DNA of 32,582 bases from Candidatus Methanomethylophilaceae archaeon (GTDB lineage Archaea; Thermoplasmatota; Thermoplasmata; Methanomassiliicoccales; Methanomethylophilaceae). The position numbers and the translations under genes were made by a program. Under the pieces are notes generated by a model. It worked only from the letters and a program-made list of their open reading frames with translations, made no database searches and had not been told where the DNA came from. This document shows, piece after piece, positions 17,088-24,853 of this stretch; within the stretch, counting starts at the first letter, position 1; every line of letters begins with the position of its first letter. The stretch lies in the NCBI GenBank assembly GCA_017540825.1, contig JAFYAH010000023.1, positions 1 through 32,582 on the forward strand, read 5' to 3'.

Positions 17088-18893
17088 TCAGGGAAGGGCG
17101 CCCCCTTCGCCGATCGCCCCTCGAACATGCCCCATCTGTCGGAACAGCTTCTTGAGCCTGCCCAGGACCCCGCCGCCTTCTTCCTTCGGCATGTCGGACA
17201 GCACGGTCACCTTCGTATTCGGATAGAACGCGCTGTTGTGGATCCTGGTCTGCGGGTACACGTAGGCGTTGTTTAGGAAGTTGCAGCGGAATGCCCATAC
17301 CCCTACCGAGACGACGGACATGGGGATGCGCACGTTCTTGAGACCCGCGCGATAGAACGCCCTCGTGCAGATCGCCCTCGTTGTGCCGGGAATCTGCACC
17401 TCCTTCAAAGACAAGCATTCCTCGAAGGCGCTGGCCCCGATGCTGACCAGCGACCTCCCCAGGTTTATCTGGTTCAGCCGGATGCAGTAATAGAAGGCCA
17501 TATCACCGATGAATGTCGTGTCCGGCGATAGCTCCACGCTGCGGAGCTCGCTGCAGTCCCTGAACGTCTCGTTCATCACCAGCCTCACAGAGGGCGGTAT
17601 CGAGATGCTCCTGAGCTTATCGCATCCGAGGAAGGCTTCCTTGCCCAGATGCTTGAGGCCGGCGGGGAGGCGCACGCTTTCGAATCTGGAGCCACGAAAA
17701 GCCCCGTTCTCTATGTATTCGACGCTGTCCGGAAGCACCTAATGCCTCTCGGAATAGCGGAAGGCATCTTCCCCTATGCTGACTACCTTTCCCCTGAACA
17801 GAAGCGAACTGATGAATCCCGAAGCGAAGGCTCTCCTGGGGATGCGGGTTATCTTGGAAGGCACCTCAAGATGCTGCGTCTTGCAGTTCATGAACGCCTC
17901 CTCCCCGAGACGTTCCAAGGACTCGGGAAGGTCTATGGAGCCTATCTCCGCGTCCTAGAACGCCCCCAGCCCTATGGTCTTGAGCCCCTTCGGCAGGATC
18001 ATCTTGCCGATCTTGGCTCTGCAGAACGCATAGTCGGCTATGGTCTCGACCGTGTCCGGGACGCAGTAGACGCCCTCTTCCATGAGCTGCGGATACTTGA
18101 TGAGCGTCTTCCTGCCCTTGTCGAACAGAACGCCTCTCAGAGAGCAGTAATGCTCGTTGCCGCTCCCCACCTCTATCTTGCGAAGGTCGTTCAGGACGAG
18201 CGCATGCGCGTCAATGAACCTCACCGAATCTGGTATCCTGATCTCGCAGAGCTCTTTTACTCCGAAGAACGCCCTGAACCCTATGTGCTCGAGCCCCTCC
18301 GGAAGGACGATGCTGTGGATCTCGGCCCCCTCGAAGGCGCGGTCCTCGATGGCCTTCACCCCGCCAGGAAGGGACAGATTCCAGAACTTGAACCCCGAGA
18401 ACCACCTTTCTGGTACCACGGTGACCCTCTCCGGGATCGCCATGGGCTTGCGCGCATCGTATGAGTTCTTCAGCGCCCATATCGACCGGTCCCTTTCGCC
18501 CGGAGCAGACGCGGGAGGCGCCGAGGAATGGACTGCCTAGCTGTGGTCGCTCACACGGAAAGGGCACCATTTCTTCGGAGGCCTCTCTGGCAAGAAGCCC
18601 TCCTCCTTGAGCCTCTCGACGAGCATCGCCGTATGCTCCTCCGTGACCCCCCTCTTGGATATCCAGCCCGGAAGATTGCTGGCAATCCCCTCAGGGTCCC
18701 ATCCGTCCACAACCTCGGAGCGCAGAATCATCTCGATGCAGTCCATGTCGACCTGCGAGAACCCGAGCTCCTTCATGCGCTCCAGCACGGCATCCGCATC
18801 GCTTTCGAACAGCCTGGCGGAAGGGCCTCTCTTGTCCTCCCCGGGGCGTTCGGCCACAGGCTTCTTCCTGTCTCCCAGCGGCGTCTGGTCCAT
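17088..18893 (-). CDS. BspA-type leucine-rich-repeat protein with three in-frame TAG codons
   Basis: A single 601-residue frame from ATG 18893 to TGA 17088-17090, broken only by TAG at 18537-18539 (codon 119), 17955-17957 (codon 313) and 17739-17741 (codon 385). Residues 1-118 form a helical domain of unknown function (FESDADAVLERMKELGF; WDPEGIASNLPGWISK). An Ala/Pro/Ser linker follows the first TAG. From about residue 150 there are BspA leucine-rich repeats. The second TAG falls directly after an AF motif (IGLGAF-TAG-DAEIGSIDLP) and the third just before LPDSVEYIENGAF. In both cases the repeat register continues across the codon without any gap. Separate genes cannot explain this, as the pieces are fragments of one solenoid. 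No signal peptide is seen. A TATA box lies 21-27 bases upstream of the start. Confidence 0.85.
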
Positions 18894-18913
18894 GCGACGT
18901 AATCGTCGGCCGG

Positions 18914-18920
18914 ATATTTA
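18914..18920 (-). promoter_or_regulatory. TATA box of the three-TAG LRR gene
   Basis: On the minus strand TAAATAT (18920-18914) lies 21-27 bases before the ATG at 18893, indicating a leaderless or nearly leaderless transcript. This supports the ATG as the true start of the long frame. Confidence 0.45.
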
Positions 18921-19192
18921 GTTCGATGACGTAATACATCCAGTTCTGTGCAGTGCATGCCTATGTCGCACTCCATTGAAGGAGCACTCGGCCGCCGACA
19001 TTTCTGTCTGACGCGCCTCCGACGCTTCCGGACCTATGATGAACCTTTCAGATATCTTGGTAGGAGGGCCCTTTCGGTACAGAACCCGGCCTCGGGATGC
19101 GACCAGCCGATGCCGGGCTTTCGCATGATGGATCGTCGCTCTCGCCTCGCAAAGATGGAGAGGTTTTTCCAGCAACCTTTAACACTTAAGTC
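18921..19192. other. Intergenic stretch without a convincing gene
   Basis: The 391-base gap between the LRR gene and the binding-protein gene contains only short frames with poor composition and no ribosome-binding sites. A CCCGGC...GCCGGG inverted repeat at about 19087-19117 could form a hairpin. No tRNA cloverleaf or known RNA was recognised. The right part, from about 19160, becomes AT-rich and belongs to the promoter of the importer operon. Confidence 0.4.
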
Positions 19193-19200
19193 TTATATTA
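19193..19200 (+). promoter_or_regulatory. Likely TATA box of the metal-chelate importer operon
   Basis: TTATATTA lies in a strongly AT-rich block (19180-19260). From here a leader of about 60 bases would carry the palindrome at 19254-19274 just before the AGGTG ribosome-binding site and the TTG start at 19285. Other AT-rich hexamers in the same block could serve instead. Confidence 0.35.
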
Positions 19201-19253
19201 CCAATACATCCAATTTAACATACAAATTATTATTACTCATTAAATAAATTGAT

Positions 19254-19274
19254 TTATGGATTAAACATCCATAA
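19254..19274 (+). promoter_or_regulatory. 8-bp perfect palindrome next to the ribosome-binding site of the importer operon
   Basis: TTATGGAT (19254-19261) and ATCCATAA (19267-19274) are exact inverted repeats with a 5-base spacer. The right arm touches the AGGTG ribosome-binding site (19274-19278). It could be a repressor operator or a leader hairpin. The TTATGG half-site also appears in the feoAB operator region (14915-14920), hinting at a shared metal-responsive regulator; that link is speculative. Confidence 0.45.
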
Positions 19275-19284
19275 GGTGCTTAAG

Positions 19285-20673
19285 TTGAACAGTAAGACAG
19301 CAATAGCTATAGTGGCTGTAATCGCAGTGGCGATCGTCGCCATCGCGGCCACGCTCATACTGACCTCCAACAACGGGAGCGACAACAAGCCGAGCGGGAG
19401 CGACTACAGCGACTTCAACGTCCAGACCACCAGGAACCTGGTGTTCGGCAACGCCAACAACGACAACTACCTGGACCAGAAGGACGTGGACTACATACAG
19501 TCCATCGTGGACAAGAAGACGACGTGGGACAACGTCAAGTACCCGCTGGCCGACACGGACGCGAACGGGGTCGTGGACTCCAAGGACGTCGCTCTGCTCA
19601 AGAAGTTCCTGAACGGGGAGAAGGCCACCATGCACTACATGAACTGGTACAAGGACAAGGCCAGCATCAACTACCCCGTCAAAGGCCCCGTCTCCGTCGA
19701 CTACACGACGGCGTACGACATGTTCGTCATCCTCGGCGCCTTCGACCAGGTCGTCGGGACCAGGGACGCCGACAACCTCATCGCCAACTACAACGAGACC
19801 CTCTACCCCAAGGCCAGGAGCCAGATCCACAGCATCAGGAACGACGCGGGCAACATGGACCCCGAGAAGATGTTCGCCCTCGGGACCAAGCTCGTCGTCG
19901 GCGATCCCTACGACGCGACCGACGAGGTCGAAAAGGCCATGAAGGCCATGGATCCCGAGGTCAACGTCCTCAAGCTCCCCGTGAACAGGGTCATGAACGG
20001 AATAGACTACACCCACACCATAATCACGCTCGGGGTCATGATGAACAGGCAGGCCAACACCGCGAAGTACATCGACTTCGTGGAAAGCATCGAGTCCGAG
20101 ATCAAGTCCAGCATAACCGACTCCGGAGCCGCGACCAAGACGATGCTACTGTGCTACAACCCGTCCAGCCCCAACTCGATCAGCCTGGACTGCCTGAGCA
20201 CGTTCGTCATGCAGTACACCGATGTTACCAATGCGCTCAGGCTCCCCTTCGAGATGCCCGTGGAGCGCGTCGCGAGGGAGATGGGAGGCATGTACACCAA
20301 CCTCGAGATGGCGAAGATCATGGAGATCAACCCCGAGGTCATCATCATAGACACCTACAACCTCGCCGGTGCAGACATCAGCGCCAGCGAGTACTAGAGC
20401 ATCGTCAGGGAGAAGGTCGAGTACTTCAAGGAGACCAACGCCTACAAGAACAACAAGATCGTGACCATCGCCTTCGAGGTCATCGGCGGCACCGCAGGCA
20501 TATCCTGCCTCCCGCTCATCGGTTCTTTCGTGTGGGGCGAGAAGGTCTTCGACAAGGCCCAGGCCTGGGACTACATCAACAACTATTACCGCAGCTTCAC
20601 CAACATGGGGAAGAACGTCGACATGACCAAGATCAGGGGATACGCTCCCGAGCTGTGGGGAGCCACCGTCTGA
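19285..20673 (+). CDS. Dockerin-bearing metal-chelate ABC substrate-binding protein with one in-frame TAG
   Basis: A 462-residue extracellular binding protein for the permease and ATPase downstream, probably for an iron siderophore, heme or cobalamin. The TTG at 19285 has AGGTG 6 bases upstream and yields MNSK plus a hydrophobic anchor, matching the MNKN start of the dead copy at 6643; a TTG at 19249 is less likely. Residues about 55-115 hold two dockerin-type calcium loops (NANNDNYLDQKD and DTDANGVVDSKD). The periplasmic-binding fold follows (VDYTTAYDMFVILGAFDQVVG; PEVIIIDTY). TAG at 20395-20397 (codon 371) lies in the second lobe. The same frame continues for 91 codons with sequence proper to the family (YAPELWGATV) to TGA. 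Stopping at TAG would remove part of the C-terminal lobe. No frameshift or other stop is present. Confidence 0.88.
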
Positions 20674-20683
20674 TCGGAAATCA

Positions 20684-20730
20684 GGAGGGCGCTGCCGACC
20701 GGATCCGGACGCCCTCCGACCTTCGGAGGT
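20684..20730 (+). promoter_or_regulatory. Two mutually exclusive hairpins around the permease ribosome-binding site
   Basis: GGAGGGCG (20684-20691) pairs perfectly with CGCCCTCC (20710-20717); its loop contains the palindrome CCGGATCCGG. CCTCCGA (20713-20719) pairs perfectly with TCGGAGG (20723-20729), hiding the GGAGG that serves the permease ATG at 20735. The two stems share bases 20713-20717, so only one can form at a time. This could tune permease translation or reduce readthrough from the highly expressed binding-protein gene. Structure and role are inferred from base pairing alone. Confidence 0.4.
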
Positions 20731-20734
20731 CTAG

Positions 20735-21883
20735 ATGAGATACTACGATGACACCGAGCAGGATCCGCTCCTCGGGAACCTTGTCAAGGACTCCATCAAG
20801 AGCTGGGTCAAGGGGACCTCCGCAGAGGACGTCGGCTTCGGCAGAACCGTGAAGGAATACCGCAGGATTATAAGGTTCAGGTACGTCTTCATCGCCGTCT
20901 GCATAGTGGTCATATTCGCCATCGCCGGCTACTCGGTCACCCTCGGGCCGTACGGCATATCCCTGAAGGAGGCGTACGAGATAATCTGGTCGCACCTGAC
21001 CTTCGGGCATTATTCCGACACGGCCAAGGATTACATCGTATGGCAGACCAGGATACCCCGCGTCGCCTTCGCCGTGTTCGGAGGGGCGGCGCTGTCAGTT
21101 GCCGGAGCGGTGATGCAGAGCATCCTGAAGAACCCCCTCGCCGACTCGTACACGACCGGAGTGTCTTCCGGAGCCGGCTTCGGAGCCACGCTGGCGATGT
21201 CCACCGGGATGGTCGTGGGGAGCATGACGGGAGTGGTCTCGTTCGCTTTCGTCTTCTCCATAATACCGACCGCGGTGATAATCGCCATATCCAAGCTGTC
21301 CAACGCATCGCCCACCACGATGATCATGGCCGGGATAGGCGTGATGTACGTGTTCAGCGCAGGCACCACGGTGCTGATGCTGTGGTCGGACCCCCAGGCC
21401 ATGTCGGCGATATACGCCTGGCAGGTCGGGTCGCTGTCCAACTACAACGTAGTCTTCGACAACATACCGATTATACTCGTCGTATCTGTAGTGGGAACCG
21501 TGTTCATGTGCCTTATGGCCGGGAGGATCAACGTGCTGGCCACCGGGGACGAGAGCGCGAAGGCCCTGGGCATAGACGCGGACAAGCTTCGCATCATCCT
21601 CCTGCTCGTGACCGGCCTGCTCGCGGCGGCGATAGTGAGCTTCGTGGGGATAGTCGGGTTCGTGGGGCTGGTGAGCCCGCACATAGTGCGCATATTCATC
21701 GGAGCCGACAACAGGTACCTGATCCCGGCGTCGGCCATCTTCGGCGGGATGCTGATGCTCGTCGCCGACCAGATAGGGAGGGTCGCGCTGTCCACGCCGC
21801 TTCCCGTCGGAGTGGTCATGGCGTTCATCGGAGGACCGATCTTCCTCTGGCTGATCCTCAGGAGAGGGAAGAACGTGTGGTGA
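20735..21883 (+). CDS. FecCD-family metal-chelate ABC transporter permease
   Basis: A 382-residue membrane protein of the FecCD/BtuC type, with about ten hydrophobic segments after a about 45-residue cytoplasmic N-terminus. Family landmarks are RIPRVAFAVFGGAALSVAGAVMQ, the NPLADSYTTGVSSGAGFGA element, LATGDESAKALGID (the loop that contacts the ATPase) and GFVGLVSPHIVRIFIGADNR. It passes an iron-siderophore, heme or cobalamin substrate through the membrane. GGAGGT lies four bases before the ATG but can be hidden in a hairpin. It follows the binding protein by 61 bases and precedes the ATPase by 4 bases, so the three genes form one operon. It ends at TGA. Confidence 0.92.
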   Translation: MRYYDDTEQDPLLGNLVKDSIKSWVKGTSAEDVGFGRTVKEYRRIIRFRYVFIAVCIVVIFAIAGYSVTLGPYGISLKEAYEIIWSHLTFGHYSDTAKDYIVWQTRIPRVAFAVFGGAALSVAGAVMQSILKNPLADSYTTGVSSGAGFGATLAMSTGMVVGSMTGVVSFAFVFSIIPTAVIIAISKLSNASPTTMIMAGIGVMYVFSAGTTVLMLWSDPQAMSAIYAWQVGSLSNYNVVFDNIPIILVVSVVGTVFMCLMAGRINVLATGDESAKALGIDADKLRIILLLVTGLLAAAIVSFVGIVGFVGLVSPHIVRIFIGADNRYLIPASAIFGGMLMLVADQIGRVALSTPLPVGVVMAFIGGPIFLWLILRRGKNVW

Positions 21884-21887
21884 TCCG

Positions 21888-22718
21888 ATGACGGTTATCG
21901 AGCTCAAGGAAGTCACGTTCGGCTATTCCGAGAAGAGGCCGGTCCTCAGGGACATAAACCTGAGGATAGACGAGCCAGGGTTCTACTGCATAGTCGGGCC
22001 CAACGGAGTCGGGAAGTCCACCATTGTGAAGTGCCTTAACAAGATCCTCCTGCCGCAGAAGGGGACCATATCCATAGACGGGGAGGACATCAGCGGGATG
22101 GACTACAGGAGCCTGTCCAAGAAGATAGGGTACGTGCCCGTCTTCTCACAGGACGCGTTCTCCATGAGCGTGGTGGACACCATCATGGTCGGGCGCTTCA
22201 ACCATTCCAAGACCCATAGCCTGGAGGAGAACCTGATGAAGGTCTACGACGCCATGAAGCTCCTTCACATCGAGGGGCTGGCGTACAAGAAATTCAACGA
22301 GCTCTCCGCTGGACAGCACCAGAAGGTCGCCATCGCCAGAGGCCTGGTGCAGGAGACCCCGGTGCTGATCCTGGACGAGCCCACGGCCAATCTGGACGTG
22401 AAGTACCAGGTGTACGTCATGGAGATGCTGAGGGCCATATCGGAGGAGTGCGGCACCATAGTGCTCACCATCAGCCACGACCTCAACATCACCGCCAAGT
22501 ACGCCCACAAGGTGATAATGCTCTCCAAGCCGGGGATCATACGCGCCGTCGGCACGCCCGAGGAGATCTTCACCGACGAGAACATAAAGGCCGTCTACGG
22601 CGTAGACTGCTGGGTGGAGAAGTCCTCCAAAGGGGTGTCCGACGAAGGGCAGGACGCGGGGATAAGCATACCCCACATAACCCTCGGCGAGGCTCTGTCC
22701 GTGGACGAGGACGAATGA
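21888..22718 (+). CDS. FepC/BtuD-type metal-chelate ABC transporter ATPase
   Basis: A 276-residue ATPase energising the FecCD permease. Walker A is GPNGVGKST, the Q-loop is VFSQDAF, the signature is LSAGQHQKVAIARGL, Walker B is LILDEPTANLD, and the switch histidine is in TISHD. All catalytic residues are present, unlike those of the truncated relative at 6643, which matches this protein from about residue 113 onward (VYDAMKLLHIEG; FNELSAGQHQKVAI). The C-terminal about 40 residues extend beyond the domain and end in an acidic tail (SVDEDE). It starts four bases after the permease stop. It ends at TGA, and a T-rich stretch (TTCTTTTATAAA, about 22766-22777) downstream may end transcription. Confidence 0.92.
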   Translation: MTVIELKEVTFGYSEKRPVLRDINLRIDEPGFYCIVGPNGVGKSTIVKCLNKILLPQKGTISIDGEDISGMDYRSLSKKIGYVPVFSQDAFSMSVVDTIMVGRFNHSKTHSLEENLMKVYDAMKLLHIEGLAYKKFNELSAGQHQKVAIARGLVQETPVLILDEPTANLDVKYQVYVMEMLRAISEECGTIVLTISHDLNITAKYAHKVIMLSKPGIIRAVGTPEEIFTDENIKAVYGVDCWVEKSSKGVSDEGQDAGISIPHITLGEALSVDEDE

Positions 22719-22954
22719 AAACCGATTCGGGACGTTCCAGGCTGGGAGCGCCCCGTTCTTTTATAAACCCTCGATTTCCTCCGGGCGTCTAGCTACCATC
22801 GTCGAGACTCGCCGAGACGCTGATCGACCTTGCTTGACTCGAAGAGCATCTCTGGAGCATAGCCGTTCTGGATGGCATCGAACTGCTCGCGGAAGCATCT
22901 CGTTAGCAGACCGCAGATCGCGTCGCTCATTTGGAGTGATGGCCATCCTCCGAC
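22719..22954. other. Gap between the importer operon and the RNase III-like gene
   Basis: It holds the T-rich end of the importer operon at about 22766-22777. On the minus strand a 45-codon frame runs from ATG 22930 (MSDAICGLLTRCF) to a TAG at 22793-22795. It starts 25 bases after the RNase III-like gene stops and has a plausible helical composition but no close ribosome-binding site. I cannot tell a small gene, or a remnant of a larger one, from chance. Confidence 0.3.
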
Positions 22955-23461
22955 TCATGAGAGGCCTTTCAGTCTGTCACTCTCGTTCACGAGCCTCATC
23001 CACATCTGCACAACCGCTTCGGCCTCCGTTATGCTCTACTCGTGGTCAAGAAAGAATGCGCCCAAGCAGGCTTCCATCGCTGTGGCGACATACTTTTGTT
23101 TCCTGTCGGTTTTGCTTTTTCCAGAAGGGTTCCAAGAGTAGTCTATTCTCTTTTCATCATCCTCATGATACTTTAATATCTTCAGGATGTCGTAATGTTT
23201 AGCAATGACGGTGACTAGTGTTTTATCAGATTCGTATCTTTGACGTTCTTTGGAAATCATTTTTGTATCCTGGGAATACAGAATCAAAGATGCTGCCAAA
23301 CGCAAAACAGCATCTCCCACAGTAGCAAGTTTAGAGTTGTCCTCCAGATGATGCTGATTCGTATACCTGCGATAAGAGCTGTCGGTAAGAGCCAGCGTCA
23401 GCTATTTCGAATCGGACTGGAGGTATTTCAAAAAAGGATCATATTCGGGAGCGTCTTCCAT
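22955..23461 (-). CDS. RNase III-fold protein with two in-frame TAG codons
   Basis: Reading TAG through at 23402-23404 (codon 20) and 23036-23038 (codon 142) gives one clean 168-residue frame from ATG 23461 to TGA 22955-22957. It has the RNase III layout: LTLALTDSSYRRY, then LEDNSKLATVGDAVLRL, and near the end YVATAMEACLGAFFLD followed by a helix (TEAEAVVQMWMRLVN). Of the four RNase III metal ligands, the aspartate of GDAV and the glutamate of MEACLG are kept. The first glutamate (LEFLGD in RNase III, LATVGD here) and the ADxxE aspartate are replaced. Mini-III enzymes also have a LAYxGDAV form, so activity is not excluded. There is no double-stranded-RNA-binding domain. A TATA-like element lies 22-31 bases upstream of the ATG. 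Codons are AT-richer than those of neighbouring genes, suggesting later acquisition. Confidence 0.75.
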
Positions 23462-23482
23462 AGATCTCTAAACTACAGAAGA

Positions 23483-23492
23483 GAATTAATTT
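23483..23492 (-). promoter_or_regulatory. TATA-like element of the RNase III-like gene
   Basis: On the minus strand AAATTAATTC lies 22-31 bases before the ATG at 23461, the spacing expected for a leaderless archaeal transcript. It supports that ATG, rather than the internal GTG at 23320, as the start. Confidence 0.4.
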
Positions 23493-23624
23493 CATTCTGT
23501 GACGAATTGAACAGATGCGTGATGTGTCAGCGACTTTCTTCTGGATGGATTCAAGAAGTCGATCGCTGTCGGACTTTGAAAGAGGGTTATGCGAACCAAA
23601 GGCGCCGATGCTCCGTCTCGCCGT

Positions 23625-23631
23625 GTTTATT
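23625..23631 (+). promoter_or_regulatory. TATA box of the serpin gene
   Basis: GTTTATT lies 24-30 bases before the ATG at 23655 and so argues for a leaderless transcript beginning at that codon. An earlier in-frame ATG at 23589 would put the TATA box inside the gene. Confidence 0.45.
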
Positions 23632-23654
23632 ACCGCGAATCAGGATTCCGTCTC

Positions 23655-24830
23655 ATGGAATTAATCGACAGCCGTGTGTCGTCCGGCGTCAACGCCTTCG
23701 CATGGGATTTCTTCGACGCCGCCGGAGAAGAGAACATGGTGTTCTCGCCGTTCGGCATCTATTCGGCCCTGGCCATACTGGCCAACGGCGCCGAGCCCGG
23801 ATCCGCGGCCGAGGAGGAGCTCAGGCGCTTCCTCCGCTTCGATAGCTAGCGCTCGCTGAACAAGCTCGTCAGAAGCATAGCGGACGGATCGTTCGGAGGC
23901 GCCGAGTTCAAGTCGCGCTGCCTTCTCCTGCTGGACTCCGGGCACGTCAAGGAGCACAAGGTGCATGAAGGGTTCGAGAGGGCCGTGGACGAGTTCTACG
24001 GAGGAGGGGTGTCAGAGGCGGACTTCCCCCATCGTCTGGAGGATGTCAAGAGGCTGGTGAAGGAATGGGTGAGGGAACAGACCGACGGTATGATTCCGGA
24101 CTATGAGTCCGCGGCCACGGAGGACGCGGTCGCCGACATCCTGAACGTCGTGTGCTTCAAGGGAAGCTGGACGTCCCCGTTCGACCCCTCGGACACGGAG
24201 ATCGAGGACTTCCGCAACGCCGACGGCACCGTGTCGGAAGCGGAGATGATGAGCGGGACCTTCAGCGAGCCCATGTACTACGATGACGGGAAGCATAGGG
24301 GCCTGGCGCTGACCTACGGGGACGCGAGCTCGGACCTGCGCTTGAACCTCGTCCTCCCCTCCGACCCGGGCTGTCTTGACGTCCTGGGGTCCTGGAGGTC
24401 CGAGACCGCCGAGTACCGCGAGAGGTTCCTGCGCTCGATCGCGATAACGCCCGATTTCGTGGAGGAGGCAGTCGTTCTTCTCCCTCGGATAGACCTGTCG
24501 GCGACATTCGACCTCGCGGACGCGGCCAGGCGCATGGGCATGACCTCGACGTTCGGAGAGCCGAGCTTCTCGCGCATCCTGGACGGGTTCCCGCTCATGG
24601 TCCAGGGCGGCAAGCACCAGGCCCGGATGCTTATCGACGAGGAGGGGACCGAGGCCGCAGCGGTCACAGAGTTGGTCTTGATAGAAGGCTGCCCGATGGA
24701 TTACAAGCCTCCCATGCGTTTCATCTGCGACAGGCCGTTCGTATTCGTCCTGTCCAGCAACGGGGAGGCGCTGTTCGTGGGGTACGTCGGCAACGCCGAG
24801 GAGCTGTCTCCGGCTAAGAAAGGCGCATGA
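23655..24830 (+). CDS. Serpin (serine protease inhibitor) with one in-frame TAG
   Basis: A 391-residue serpin, the usual length of the family. NMVFSPFGIYSALAILANGA near the start is the conserved helix B region. LNVVCFKGSWTSPFD is the strand that follows helix F. The hinge EEGTEAAAVTE has the small residues required in inhibitory serpins. DRPFVFVLSSNGEALFVGYVGN is the C-terminal signature. The P1 region lies within ELVLIEGCPMDYK. TAG at 23847-23849 (codon 65) falls after helix C (RRFLRFDS), and the same frame continues at once with RSLNKLVRSIADG. Stopping there would leave a useless fragment. No signal peptide is evident, so an intracellular role is possible, or export by an unknown route to protect against host or neighbour proteases. 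The ATG was chosen because a TATA box sits 24-30 bases upstream. It ends at TGA. Confidence 0.87.
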
Positions 24831-24853
24831 CGAGGAGTCGCGGGCGGCCTTTT

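Noticed and set aside
16237-17226. Plus-strand 329-codon frame overlapping the InlB-repeat protein
   Set aside because: It is a shifted shadow of the surface protein; the InlB repeat and signal anchor are in the other frame.
18948-19247. 99-codon plus-strand frame before the importer operon
   Set aside because: It spans a composition change from GC-rich to AT-rich promoter DNA, has no ribosome-binding site and no domain.
22793-22930. Small minus-strand frame ending at TAG as a tenth TAG-containing gene
   Set aside because: There is no recognisable domain, and reading through the TAG leads toward antisense of the importer operon; it is too weak to count.
23589-23654. Earlier ATG as the serpin start
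   Set aside because: The TATA-like GTTTATT at 23625-23631 would fall inside the gene, and the extra residues are not serpin-like.
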